Source: Bacteroidia bacterium
GTDB taxonomy: Bacteria; Bacteroidota; Bacteroidia; UKL13-3
Direction: 5' to 3'
Length of the DNA stretch: 32,845 bases
Assembly: GCA_020049855.1 (NCBI GenBank)
Contig: JAGVLJ010000051.1
Span: 1-32,845 of the forward strand
Shown piece after piece: positions 6,783 to 13,962 of the stretch. The notes below the pieces were generated by a model. The model searched no databases, was not told where the DNA came from, and saw nothing but the letters and a program-made list of their open reading frames with translations. Made by a program: the position numbers and the translations under genes. Position 1 is the stretch's first letter, and each line of letters opens with the position of its first letter.

Positions 6783-8675
6783 TTAAATATTATTATCATA
6801 TTTCATTAATTGCAAACTTGTAAGGATAACGATCAGCGTTACTCCAACATCTGCGGCTATTGCGAAAACTAAATTGCTGTAACCGATAAACGCTAGTGTT
6901 ATGAATAATACTTTTACTCCTATTGCTCCGATGGTGTTGAATTTTATTCTGCGTAATGTTTTTTTGCTTAAACGAATTAGAAAGGGAATGAGTGAAAGTT
7001 TATCATTCATCAATGCAATGTTTGCGGTTTCTATTGCTGTGTCGCTTCCTGCTGCTCCCATTGCGATGCCTACGGTGCTTTGTGCCAATGCCGGTGCATC
7101 GTTTATTCCATCTCCTACCATTGCTACTTTTCCATATTGCTGTAAAAGTTCTTTTATTTTTTCGGCTTTGTTTTCGGGTAACATATTGCCGAATATTTTT
7201 TTGATGCCTACTTGCTGTGCTACATAGTTTGCTGCTTTTTCGCTGTCGCCTGTGAGCATTACGGGTTCTATGTTCATTGCTTCAATTTCTTTTAATGCTT
7301 CTGCACTGTCGGGTTTTATTTCATCCATCAATCCTATAATTCCTGAAACTCCATTTCCGAAACTTACTACCACGCTTGTTTTGCCTTGTGATGAAAGTTG
7401 TTCTACAATTTTTACGGCTTCTTTGTCTATGGTTTGCGTTTCTTGAATAAAATCTAATTTGCCTACATATATTGTTTCGTCCTCACACACTAAACATTTT
7501 GCCGTTGCTCCTTTGCCCATAATGCTTTTGAAACCTTCGGTTTTGTGTGGTTCAAATCCTTCTTTCTTGCTTGCATCAACTATGGCTTGTGCAAGTGGAT
7601 GTTCGGAAAATATTTCTGCCCCTGCGGTGCAAGCCAATAGTTCTTCTCGGCTTATTCCGTTCAACGGAAAAATATCTGAAACAATCGGGTTGCCAAATGT
7701 GATTGTTCGTGTTTTATCTAATGCAATTGCCTTGATTGATGCCAATGCCTCAATGTATTTTCCGCCTTTTACTAATGCCCCCTTTGCAGATGCGTTTCCA
7801 ATGGCTGCGTAAATGGCTACAGGTGTTGATATAACCAATGCACACGGACAAGCAATTACTAAAAGTGTAATGGCTTGCTGTAACCAATGGTTAAAATCTA
7901 AATTCAAAACGAAAACTGGAACAACAAACAGTAAAATAGAAAGTGCAAGCATTACAGGCGTGTAATACTTAGCGAATTGCTGAATAAATTTTTGTGTTTC
8001 ACTTTTGTTTGCCGTTGCTTCAAATGTTAAGCGAATAATTTTTGAGAAAGTTGTATCAACAGAGAGTTTTGTTGTTTCCATTTCTATAAAACCATTTTTG
8101 TTAAGTGTTCCTGCAAACAAATTGTCGCCTGTGCTTTTGTCTTTTGCAATTGGTTCGCCTGTGATGGCTGCTTCATCAACCAATGTTTCGCCTGAAACAA
8201 TTATGCCGTCAAGCGGTATCATTTCACCCGGTTTTACCTGAATGATGGTTCCGACTGCAATTTTATCAATTGGTATATCTTGGTTTTCCGATTTTACAAA
8301 TGCTGTTTTTGGTGCTTTGCTTATCAATTCGTCTAAAGCAGATTTTGAATTTTCTATGCCAATATCTTCTAAGCGTTCGCCTAAAACATAAAGAACAACT
8401 AATACTGCTGCTTCGGGAAATTCTTTTAGATAAAATGCTCCGATTACGGCAATTAGCATGAGTAAATTGATGTTGCTGAATTGGAGTTTGAAGATTGCTT
8501 TTACTCCGTTCCACAAAACATTATAGCCAATGCCTAAAATAAAAATGGCGAAAACGAAAGGTGCATAAGGCATAGGTATATGTATGCCGATGATGGACAA
8601 AACTTCTAACGCTACAACTATTATGATTGCTGATAGAAGAAAGATGAATTTTTTATCGTTGATTGGTAATTTCAT
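6783..8675 (-). CDS. P1B-type heavy-metal ATPase, Zn/Cd/Pb-like, with DKTRT substitution
   Basis: A 630-residue cation pump without an N-terminal metal-binding domain. Visible motifs are AAITGEP (actuator domain, about residue 170), IACPCAL in the transport helix (C276, C278), the SEHPLAQAI motif of heavy-metal ATPases, and GDGIND near residue 520. In the last membrane helices, AADVGVTLIV resembles the Asp-containing helix of Zn/Cd/Pb pumps rather than that of Cu pumps. The phosphorylation motif reads D320-K-T-R-T instead of the near-invariant DKTGT; the Arg codon (CGA) is at 7707-7709. This could impair phosphorylation, be tolerated, or be a base error. It is the last gene of the minus-strand block, 70 bases after mgtC, and converges on the respiratory operon. 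Confidence 0.9.
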   Translation of the reverse strand: MKLPINDKKFIFLLSAIIIVVALEVLSIIGIHIPMPYAPFVFAIFILGIGYNVLWNGVKAIFKLQFSNINLLMLIAVIGAFYLKEFPEAAVLVVLYVLGERLEDIGIENSKSALDELISKAPKTAFVKSENQDIPIDKIAVGTIIQVKPGEMIPLDGIIVSGETLVDEAAITGEPIAKDKSTGDNLFAGTLNKNGFIEMETTKLSVDTTFSKIIRLTFEATANKSETQKFIQQFAKYYTPVMLALSILLFVVPVFVLNLDFNHWLQQAITLLVIACPCALVISTPVAIYAAIGNASAKGALVKGGKYIEALASIKAIALDKTRTITFGNPIVSDIFPLNGISREELLACTAGAEIFSEHPLAQAIVDASKKEGFEPHKTEGFKSIMGKGATAKCLVCEDETIYVGKLDFIQETQTIDKEAVKIVEQLSSQGKTSVVVSFGNGVSGIIGLMDEIKPDSAEALKEIEAMNIEPVMLTGDSEKAANYVAQQVGIKKIFGNMLPENKAEKIKELLQQYGKVAMVGDGINDAPALAQSTVGIAMGAAGSDTAIETANIALMNDKLSLIPFLIRLSKKTLRRIKFNTIGAIGVKVLFITLAFIGYSNLVFAIAADVGVTLIVILTSLQLMKYDNNI

Positions 8676-8745
8676 TGTTTTTTATGTTTTAAAAAAATGT
8701 TAAATGTATTTATTGAATTTTCTGTTATGTTTTTTTTAATTCAGT

Positions 8746-9231
8746 TCAATCCTCATTATTTCCCGTGTTATTATCATCATGTTTATGCTCTAAATGTGAA
8801 CTCCATCTTTTCTTTATTCTTAAATACCATTTAAAATGATGCAATGCCAGTAAAAAATAAATGACCATAGTTGAGCAGATGGCAATAATGAACATATTGT
8901 AAGCAACTGCTACACCTATTGCTGCCGTTGCCCAAATTGATGATGCAGTAGTTAATCCTTGGGTAATACCTTTAGTATTGTCTTTGTATATAATGCCAGC
9001 CCCGAGAAAACCAATACCTGTTACAATATTTGCAGCGATTCTTCCACCGGCTGTGGTATCCACCGAGTGTATTCCAATAACTGTAAACAAAGCTGCACCC
9101 AAGCATACCATTGCATAGGTTCTAATCCCAGCAGCAGAAAGATGTCGTTCCCGTTCAATTCCAATAAATGCTCCAAGAGCAAAAGCAATTAAAAGCTGGA
9201 GGGTGATAAATAATTCAGTTTTTATATCCAT
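8746..9231 (-). CDS. mgtC: MgtC/SapB-family membrane protein
   Basis: A 161-residue protein. It has the MgtC signature: an early ALGAFIGIERER segment, then GIRTYAMVCLGAALF, and then VTGIGFLGAGII before TTASSIWATAAIGVAV. About four to five membrane helices are visible. The C-terminal tail is short and hydrophilic, rich in His, Asp and Asn (LEHKHDDNN), and lacks the ACT-like domain of Salmonella MgtC. Family members modulate Mg2+ homeostasis and, in pathogens, F-type ATP synthase; most environmental members are uncharacterised. It lies 24 bases downstream of the SulP-carbonic anhydrase gene, so the two are very likely co-transcribed. Confidence 0.88.
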   Translation of the reverse strand: MDIKTELFITLQLLIAFALGAFIGIERERHLSAAGIRTYAMVCLGAALFTVIGIHSVDTTAGGRIAANIVTGIGFLGAGIIYKDNTKGITQGLTTASSIWATAAIGVAVAYNMFIIAICSTMVIYFLLALHHFKWYLRIKKRWSSHLEHKHDDNNTGNNED

Positions 9232-9255
9232 AACTTTATAATTTGTTTTTTCTGA

Positions 9256-11433
9256 TTATTGACCTAAGGTTACTAATGCTTCAAAACTTATATTTCCTGT
9301 ATTGGTGTCGTAATAGGCGGCCACTATACCCAGATTTCCACTCCCCACCTGTTCTCTTAAATAAATACTCGATGATAAAATTTCGTTCACAGAATTTTGG
9401 GCATTTAAACGACTGGATTTATCCAGTAACTCACCGGGAAGCAGAGTTCCTGTTTTACCAACGATTAAAGCAACTTTATCTACCGATGGCTGAATTTTGT
9501 TGGTAATCATCGCTATTTTTCCTTCATTTATTTTATGTATAGCGGCATTTACGGCACCACAATTTGAATGTCCCATTACGACAATCAGTTTAATACCAAT
9601 TTCTTTGTGAGATAGTTCCATACTTCCTATAATTTCGGGGCTGACAATATTTCCTCCAATCCGGATAGAGATCAGATCTCCTAAGTTGGCATCAAAAACC
9701 ACTTCGGGGGAAGTTCTTGAATCAATGCAACTTAGAACAGCCACCATCGGAAATTGCCCGGTAGCGGTAGCATTCATCTGATGCATGAATTCCTTTTTTG
9801 ACCATTTACCTTTAAGAAAACGTTCATTGCCGGCCTTCAATAAATTTAGTATTGCTTCAGGAGTTAACCGTTCACGGGTGTTTTTATCAAGCACATTTAC
9901 AAATTGTATGTGGTCTGTAAGTTGGTATTCCTTTTTTAGCCCTATTTTGTTAAGCTTAATTTTTTTCTCCGGAGCTACAACTTCTTTGAAATCTTTTAAT
10001 ATTTCAAGAACATCGTTATCAATGTAATCCGTATTTGTAGCATCAATAATTACCTGAGAATTTTCGGGAATGCTCCACAAAGTTTCTTTAATGGTGGCTT
10101 TATTGAGAAAGGATACCTGATTGGGCAATTCGATGCGGATAGTTTCATTGCTATAAACATTTTCCTTTCCTATCTTAAACGGATTTCTGAAATTGCTCCT
10201 TAACAGGTAAAAAATACTTACGCCCAAGCCAATCAAAATCCCTATTAGTAAATCGGTAAGAAGAATTCCCATTATCGTTGCTATAAAAGGGATAAACTGA
10301 TTCCATCCCTTTTGAAACATTTCTTTAAATAGCTTTCCCTTTGCTAATTTATATCCGGTCATAATCAATATAGAAGCTAACGTAGCCAATGGAATCATAT
10401 TTAAAACAGAGGCAATTGTTAAAATACTGATAAGTAAAAATAAGCCATGTAGTATGGCAGATAATTTGGTTTTAGCTCCTGCATCAATATTTACTGAACT
10501 TCTAACAATTACTGATGTTACAGGCAACCCACCAAAAAATCCCGCTAACATATTTCCAAGCCCCTGGGCAATAAGTTCTTTATTAGGCGGTGATTCCCTT
10601 TTGTGTGGGTCAATGTTATCAACCGCTTCCAGGTTTAATAATGTTTCTAACGAAGCGACAATGGCTATTGTGAAAGCAACAATCCACACATTATAATCAG
10701 CAAGGGCAGACAATGCAGGAAGCTTTATTGTAAACAATTCTGAAATATCGGGCGAAGGTATATTTACCAAATGAGGCCCTTCAATATAAAAGTCAGGAGT
10801 AAATCTTCGAAAAACTTCATTAAGTCCAATACTTAAAGCAACAACGATTAACGAAGCCGGCAAAAAATTTACTTTTTTCAATGTTTTATCCCATAAAACA
10901 AGCAATAGCATAGATATAAAACTGATAACTAAAGATCCGGCATTGAAATGATTAAAACTTCCTAATAAGTGAGAAAAAGTATTTTCGCCATTGGGTTGAA
11001 TAAAAGAAAAAGCATCTTCATGGTCGGCATCGTAACCAATAGCGTGGGGAATTTGTTTTAAGATGAGTAAAATTCCAATTGCAGCTAATAACCCTTTAAT
11101 AACATTTGAGGGTATGTAATTTGCAATTATCCCACCTTTAAAATATCCTCCTGCCATTTGTAAAAAGCCCGCTATTAAAAGGGCTGTCGAAAAAATTTCA
11201 AATCCGCCAAGCCTAGTTATTGAAGCAAGTACAATAGCAGCAAGACCTGCTGCCGGGCCGCTTACACTTGTTTGAGATCCACTAAAAAAACCTACTACTA
11301 TTCCTCCTATAACTCCTGAAATTATACCTGATAACAAAGGAGCGCCTGAAGCTAAGGCCACACCTAAGCATAATGGCAGTGCGACAAGATATACCACAAG
11401 GCCTGCCGGCAAATCATATTTTAAATTTTTCAT
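9256..11433 (-). CDS. SulP anion transporter fused to beta-carbonic anhydrase
   Basis: A 725-residue fusion. Residues 1 to about 405 are a SulP membrane domain (opening PAGLVVYLVALPLCLGVALA; GLPVTSVIVRSSVNIDAGAKT later). Residues of about 430-540 form a STAS-like domain. Residues of about 545-725 are a beta-class carbonic anhydrase with its zinc ligands C569 (in CIDSR, with the D571/R573 pair), H622 and C625 (GHSNCGAV). Such SulP-anhydrase fusions are known in several bacteria and are thought to couple HCO3- or sulfate-type anion transport to CO2/HCO3- interconversion. All catalytic ligands are present, so the enzyme part should be active. Bicarbonate uptake is the likeliest role, but sulfate cannot be excluded. 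The next genes encode MgtC and a zinc-type ATPase, which suggests linked ion and zinc handling. Confidence 0.93.
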   Translation of the reverse strand: MKNLKYDLPAGLVVYLVALPLCLGVALASGAPLLSGIISGVIGGIVVGFFSGSQTSVSGPAAGLAAIVLASITRLGGFEIFSTALLIAGFLQMAGGYFKGGIIANYIPSNVIKGLLAAIGILLILKQIPHAIGYDADHEDAFSFIQPNGENTFSHLLGSFNHFNAGSLVISFISMLLLVLWDKTLKKVNFLPASLIVVALSIGLNEVFRRFTPDFYIEGPHLVNIPSPDISELFTIKLPALSALADYNVWIVAFTIAIVASLETLLNLEAVDNIDPHKRESPPNKELIAQGLGNMLAGFFGGLPVTSVIVRSSVNIDAGAKTKLSAILHGLFLLISILTIASVLNMIPLATLASILIMTGYKLAKGKLFKEMFQKGWNQFIPFIATIMGILLTDLLIGILIGLGVSIFYLLRSNFRNPFKIGKENVYSNETIRIELPNQVSFLNKATIKETLWSIPENSQVIIDATNTDYIDNDVLEILKDFKEVVAPEKKIKLNKIGLKKEYQLTDHIQFVNVLDKNTRERLTPEAILNLLKAGNERFLKGKWSKKEFMHQMNATATGQFPMVAVLSCIDSRTSPEVVFDANLGDLISIRIGGNIVSPEIIGSMELSHKEIGIKLIVVMGHSNCGAVNAAIHKINEGKIAMITNKIQPSVDKVALIVGKTGTLLPGELLDKSSRLNAQNSVNEILSSSIYLREQVGSGNLGIVAAYYDTNTGNISFEALVTLGQ

Positions 11434-11532
11434 TTTGCAATTGTTTTTATTTACTGTTTGACTAAATGTTTTCTTTCAACGTGCAGCAGGTTATTCTGCT
11501 TTTAGCATTGTAGGTGTGTTTATGACTTAAAT

Positions 11533-12297
11533 TTAAATTTTTTGATTAATATATTTTATGGCTTCCTGTATATTAAGTTCTCGGGTATGGTTTCCTGTTC
11601 TTACATAGAACAAAGTATTACCCTGAAATTTTAAAAACACAGGAATTTTAATTTTACATACTTCGATAGCACAGATGTCATTCTCTTCTCTATGAAAAAA
11701 ATATATGCGAATGTTTTTACAACAATCTGTGCCGATATTGAGAGCAACTAACTCCATAATGTGTTGTTCAAAACCATCCCTGTTTTTCTTTTTTAACGAC
11801 TGATAATCTTTTTCAAGACCGATAATGGCAGCATCGTCCGTTACGCCTATCATTAGTGTTCCCTTCCGTGAATTCATAAAAGCAACAATGGTTTTCAGGA
11901 CTGCGAATTCAAGCTCTTTGTTTGTTTTATTTTGCCTGTAATCCCAACGCAGCGATGATTTGAATTCTACGGTTTCGCATTCCCCTTTTTCCAATAATTC
12001 TTCCAATGACAAGCGTTTCTCTTTATTATTCAGCGATGTTTTTAAGAAGTAAAATAAATAACCTACCAAACCACCGACAGCAAGAAAAATGGAGACTAGC
12101 AAAACTCTGTCAAAGTCTATTTCCCAGAGAAAATTTTTATACGATGAAATAATGACTTCTGCCAAAGGTTGGCTATGATTTAATCGGTCGTATTTCAACA
12201 ATGCAATTACCAATGGGCAAACAATGAAAAGACTGCTTACAGCACCCAGCGATATCCATAAAATTGGGTTAAAATGCTTTTTAATTATGTTAATCAT
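11533..12297 (-). CDS. membrane-anchored AlbA_2 (Schlafen-like) domain protein
   Basis: A 254-residue protein. Two hydrophobic helices near residues 11-32 and 64-86 form an N-terminal membrane hairpin. A cytoplasmic domain follows from about residue 98. It carries the AlbA_2/divergent-AAA-associated pattern: ETVEFKSSLRWD, then AFMNSRKGTLMIGVTDD, and near the end a GNTLFYVRTGNHTREL segment. AlbA_2 domains are linked to nucleic-acid binding and occur in regulators and Schlafen-type proteins; their placement on a membrane hairpin is seen in some bacteria but remains uncharacterised. The start codon overlaps the last bases of the acyl carrier protein gene, implying coupled translation. The function is unknown. 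Confidence 0.8.
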   Translation of the reverse strand: MINIIKKHFNPILWISLGAVSSLFIVCPLVIALLKYDRLNHSQPLAEVIISSYKNFLWEIDFDRVLLVSIFLAVGGLVGYLFYFLKTSLNNKEKRLSLEELLEKGECETVEFKSSLRWDYRQNKTNKELEFAVLKTIVAFMNSRKGTLMIGVTDDAAIIGLEKDYQSLKKKNRDGFEQHIMELVALNIGTDCCKNIRIYFFHREENDICAIEVCKIKIPVFLKFQGNTLFYVRTGNHTRELNIQEAIKYINQKI

Positions 12298-12535
12298 AAC
12301 GTATGTTTAGCTTTGATTTTAAATAATTTTCTGCATCGTTAATGGTCATTATTTTTTCAGCATCTTCATCAGGAATGGTAATGTCAAACGCTTTTTCAAA
12401 ATCAATTATCAGTTCAACCATGTCTAAAGAATTTGCCCCCAAATCATAGAATAATTTTTCAGGTGTCAGTTCATCCTGATTTACTTTTAGCTTATCAATG
12501 AGAATTACATAGAATTTTTCTTTAAAGTTTTTCAT
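12290..12535 (-). CDS. acpP: acyl carrier protein
   Basis: An 81-residue acidic helical protein of normal ACP length. S36 in DLGANSLDMVEL is the expected 4'-phosphopantetheine attachment site; the usual Asp before it is Asn here. An acidic recognition helix follows (EKAFDITIPDEDAEK). I start it at the ATG at 12535 because the frame upstream only covers an imperfect hairpin and reads unlike an ACP. Its stop codon overlaps the start of the AlbA_2 gene. No fatty-acid or polyketide enzymes are nearby, so this is probably a stand-alone secondary ACP rather than the housekeeping one. The symbol indicates the family only. Confidence 0.85.
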   Translation of the reverse strand: MKNFKEKFYVILIDKLKVNQDELTPEKLFYDLGANSLDMVELIIDFEKAFDITIPDEDAEKIMTINDAENYLKSKLNIRYD

Positions 12536-12551
12536 TTTGAATTTATTTGGC

Positions 12552-12616
12552 GGGTGAAGAACCCTGCTCCCAAATTTCCCTGCTCTTAACAAGAACAAGG
12601 GAACAGGGGTTCACCC
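12552..12616. repeat. imperfect long hairpin between czcB and the ACP gene
   Basis: GGGTGAA at 12552-12558 pairs with TTCACCC at 12610-12616. Further inward, ACCCTGCTCCC pairs imperfectly with GGGAACAGGGGT, and TTCCCTGCTCTT with AAGAACAAGGGAA. The element contains the near-direct repeat CCCTGCTC twice. No T-run follows on either strand, so it is not a normal intrinsic terminator. It may be an mRNA processing or attenuation structure or a small palindromic repeat element. Confidence 0.5.
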
Positions 12617-12627
12617 ATTTGTTTTAT

Positions 12628-13905
12628 TTAATGTGCATGTCCCTCGCCTTTGTTATTCATCTTAGCCAAAATGAAAAATGCTCCATTCACCACCACCTTG
12701 CTGTTGGCGGGGATTTCTTTTAGCAAAGTAATTTCACTGTAACCTACATCGGTAGTGCCTTTTCGAATGGGGATTTTTTCAAAAGTTGTTCCTTCTTCTT
12801 TGTGTTCAGGTTCTTCTTTTTCGCTGTGTTCGTGTCCGTGTTCATCGTGTTTGTGTTCGGCTGTCTCGGTTTCGCCATGATGTTCTTCTTCTTTGTGAGC
12901 ATCGGTAACGATAAAAATATAGTCCTGCCCTTCGTGGTTTACAATGGCGTTGGCAGGCACTGCATCAACGGTAGCGTTTTCTAAACTTACCAATGCGGTA
13001 ATGCTCATGCCGTCAATCAAACCTTGTTTGTTTCCTTTTACCATTGCGTGAACTGCAACGGCTTTGGTGTTTTGCTCAAATGTGTTGCTGATGGCGTAAA
13101 CATCTGCATCGTATTCTTTACCCGGATTGTTGGTGAGTGTAAAATGTATGGTTTGCCCGACTTTGAGTTTTTGCAAATCTTTTTCATACACATATAAATC
13201 AAGATGCAGTTGGCTGTTGTCCACTATTTCGGCAATGGGGTTGTTGGCATCTACATAGCTGCCGATGTTTACCATTACGTTGCTGATTGCCCCGCTGATT
13301 GGGCTTGTGATGCTAACCGCAGACTGCATGTTTTCGGATGTAAGGGTTTCGGTATTTATACCGATTAGTTCTAACTGCTTTTGTAAACTCGCCCTTTTTG
13401 CTTTCAGGGTTTTGAGTTCCGCTTCGGCTGATTGAAGATTTTTTAATGCAGTTGCGTTGCCTTGTTCCAATTCTTTTTGTCGGGCAAATTCTAATTGTGC
13501 CAATTCTGCTTTTGATGAAACACTCAAAAATTCCTCTTGCAAAGTGATGAATGAATTATTGGTAATGGTGGCAATTATCTGTCCTTGGTTCACTGTATTG
13601 CCTGTTTGCACCAAAATGGATTTGATTACCCCGCCCAATGATGCTGTGGCGTTTGCCTTATTTTGATTTGGCACTTTTAAAATCCCGTTGGCTTTGAGTG
13701 AGGCGGTGAGTTGTTTTTTCTCAATGCTACCCAATTCAATCTTTATCGATTTCATTTGCTCGGCTGTAAGCATAGCCGTGTTGGTGTTTTCGTGTTCATC
13801 GTGATGCTCGGTTTCTTCTCCGTGCGTTTCGGTTTTATTACTGTTGCAGGATACAAATACAATTGATGTTGCAAGGGCTGCTATAAAGATTTTATTTTTA
13901 CTCAT
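12628..13905 (-). CDS. czcB: CzcB/CusB-type efflux adaptor lipoprotein, histidine-rich
   Basis: A 425-residue periplasmic adaptor (membrane fusion protein) of the heavy-metal RND pumps. The signal ends at C20 (VFVSC), a good lipobox. A short His/Glu-rich segment follows (about residues 28-40). Then come a split barrel-sandwich domain (VKSILVQTGNTVNQGQIIA-like and AISNVMVNIGSYVDANNPIA halves), a coiled-coil hairpin rich in Ala, Glu and Lys (about residues 125-185), and a beta-barrel domain. A second, much longer His/Glu-rich insert lies near residues 335-370, and the C-terminus is GEGHAH. These histidines probably bind the transported metal. An upstream in-frame ATG at 13950 would prefix the signal with hydrophilic residues, so I prefer 13905. 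It lies directly downstream of the pump gene. Confidence 0.9.
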   Translation of the reverse strand: MSKNKIFIAALATSIVFVSCNSNKTETHGEETEHHDEHENTNTAMLTAEQMKSIKIELGSIEKKQLTASLKANGILKVPNQNKANATASLGGVIKSILVQTGNTVNQGQIIATITNNSFITLQEEFLSVSSKAELAQLEFARQKELEQGNATALKNLQSAEAELKTLKAKRASLQKQLELIGINTETLTSENMQSAVSITSPISGAISNVMVNIGSYVDANNPIAEIVDNSQLHLDLYVYEKDLQKLKVGQTIHFTLTNNPGKEYDADVYAISNTFEQNTKAVAVHAMVKGNKQGLIDGMSITALVSLENATVDAVPANAIVNHEGQDYIFIVTDAHKEEEHHGETETAEHKHDEHGHEHSEKEEPEHKEEGTTFEKIPIRKGTTDVGYSEITLLKEIPANSKVVVNGAFFILAKMNNKGEGHAH

Positions 13906-13962
13906 GATTTTATTTTTTATGTTTTTGAATTCTTGAACATTCGATTTCATCGTTTTGAAATT

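Noticed and set aside
6901-8461. Several plus-strand frames inside the P-type ATPase gene
   Set aside because: All are antisense to a gene with every expected ATPase motif and show no domain of their own.
8428-11433. Possible separate carbonic anhydrase gene beside a SulP gene
   Set aside because: The frame is continuous from transporter through STAS-like domain to anhydrase with no internal stop or strong start, so a fusion is the simpler reading.
12536-12598. N-terminal extension of the acyl carrier protein
   Set aside because: It encodes only hairpin sequence and would add 21 residues to a protein that is already of full ACP length from 12535.
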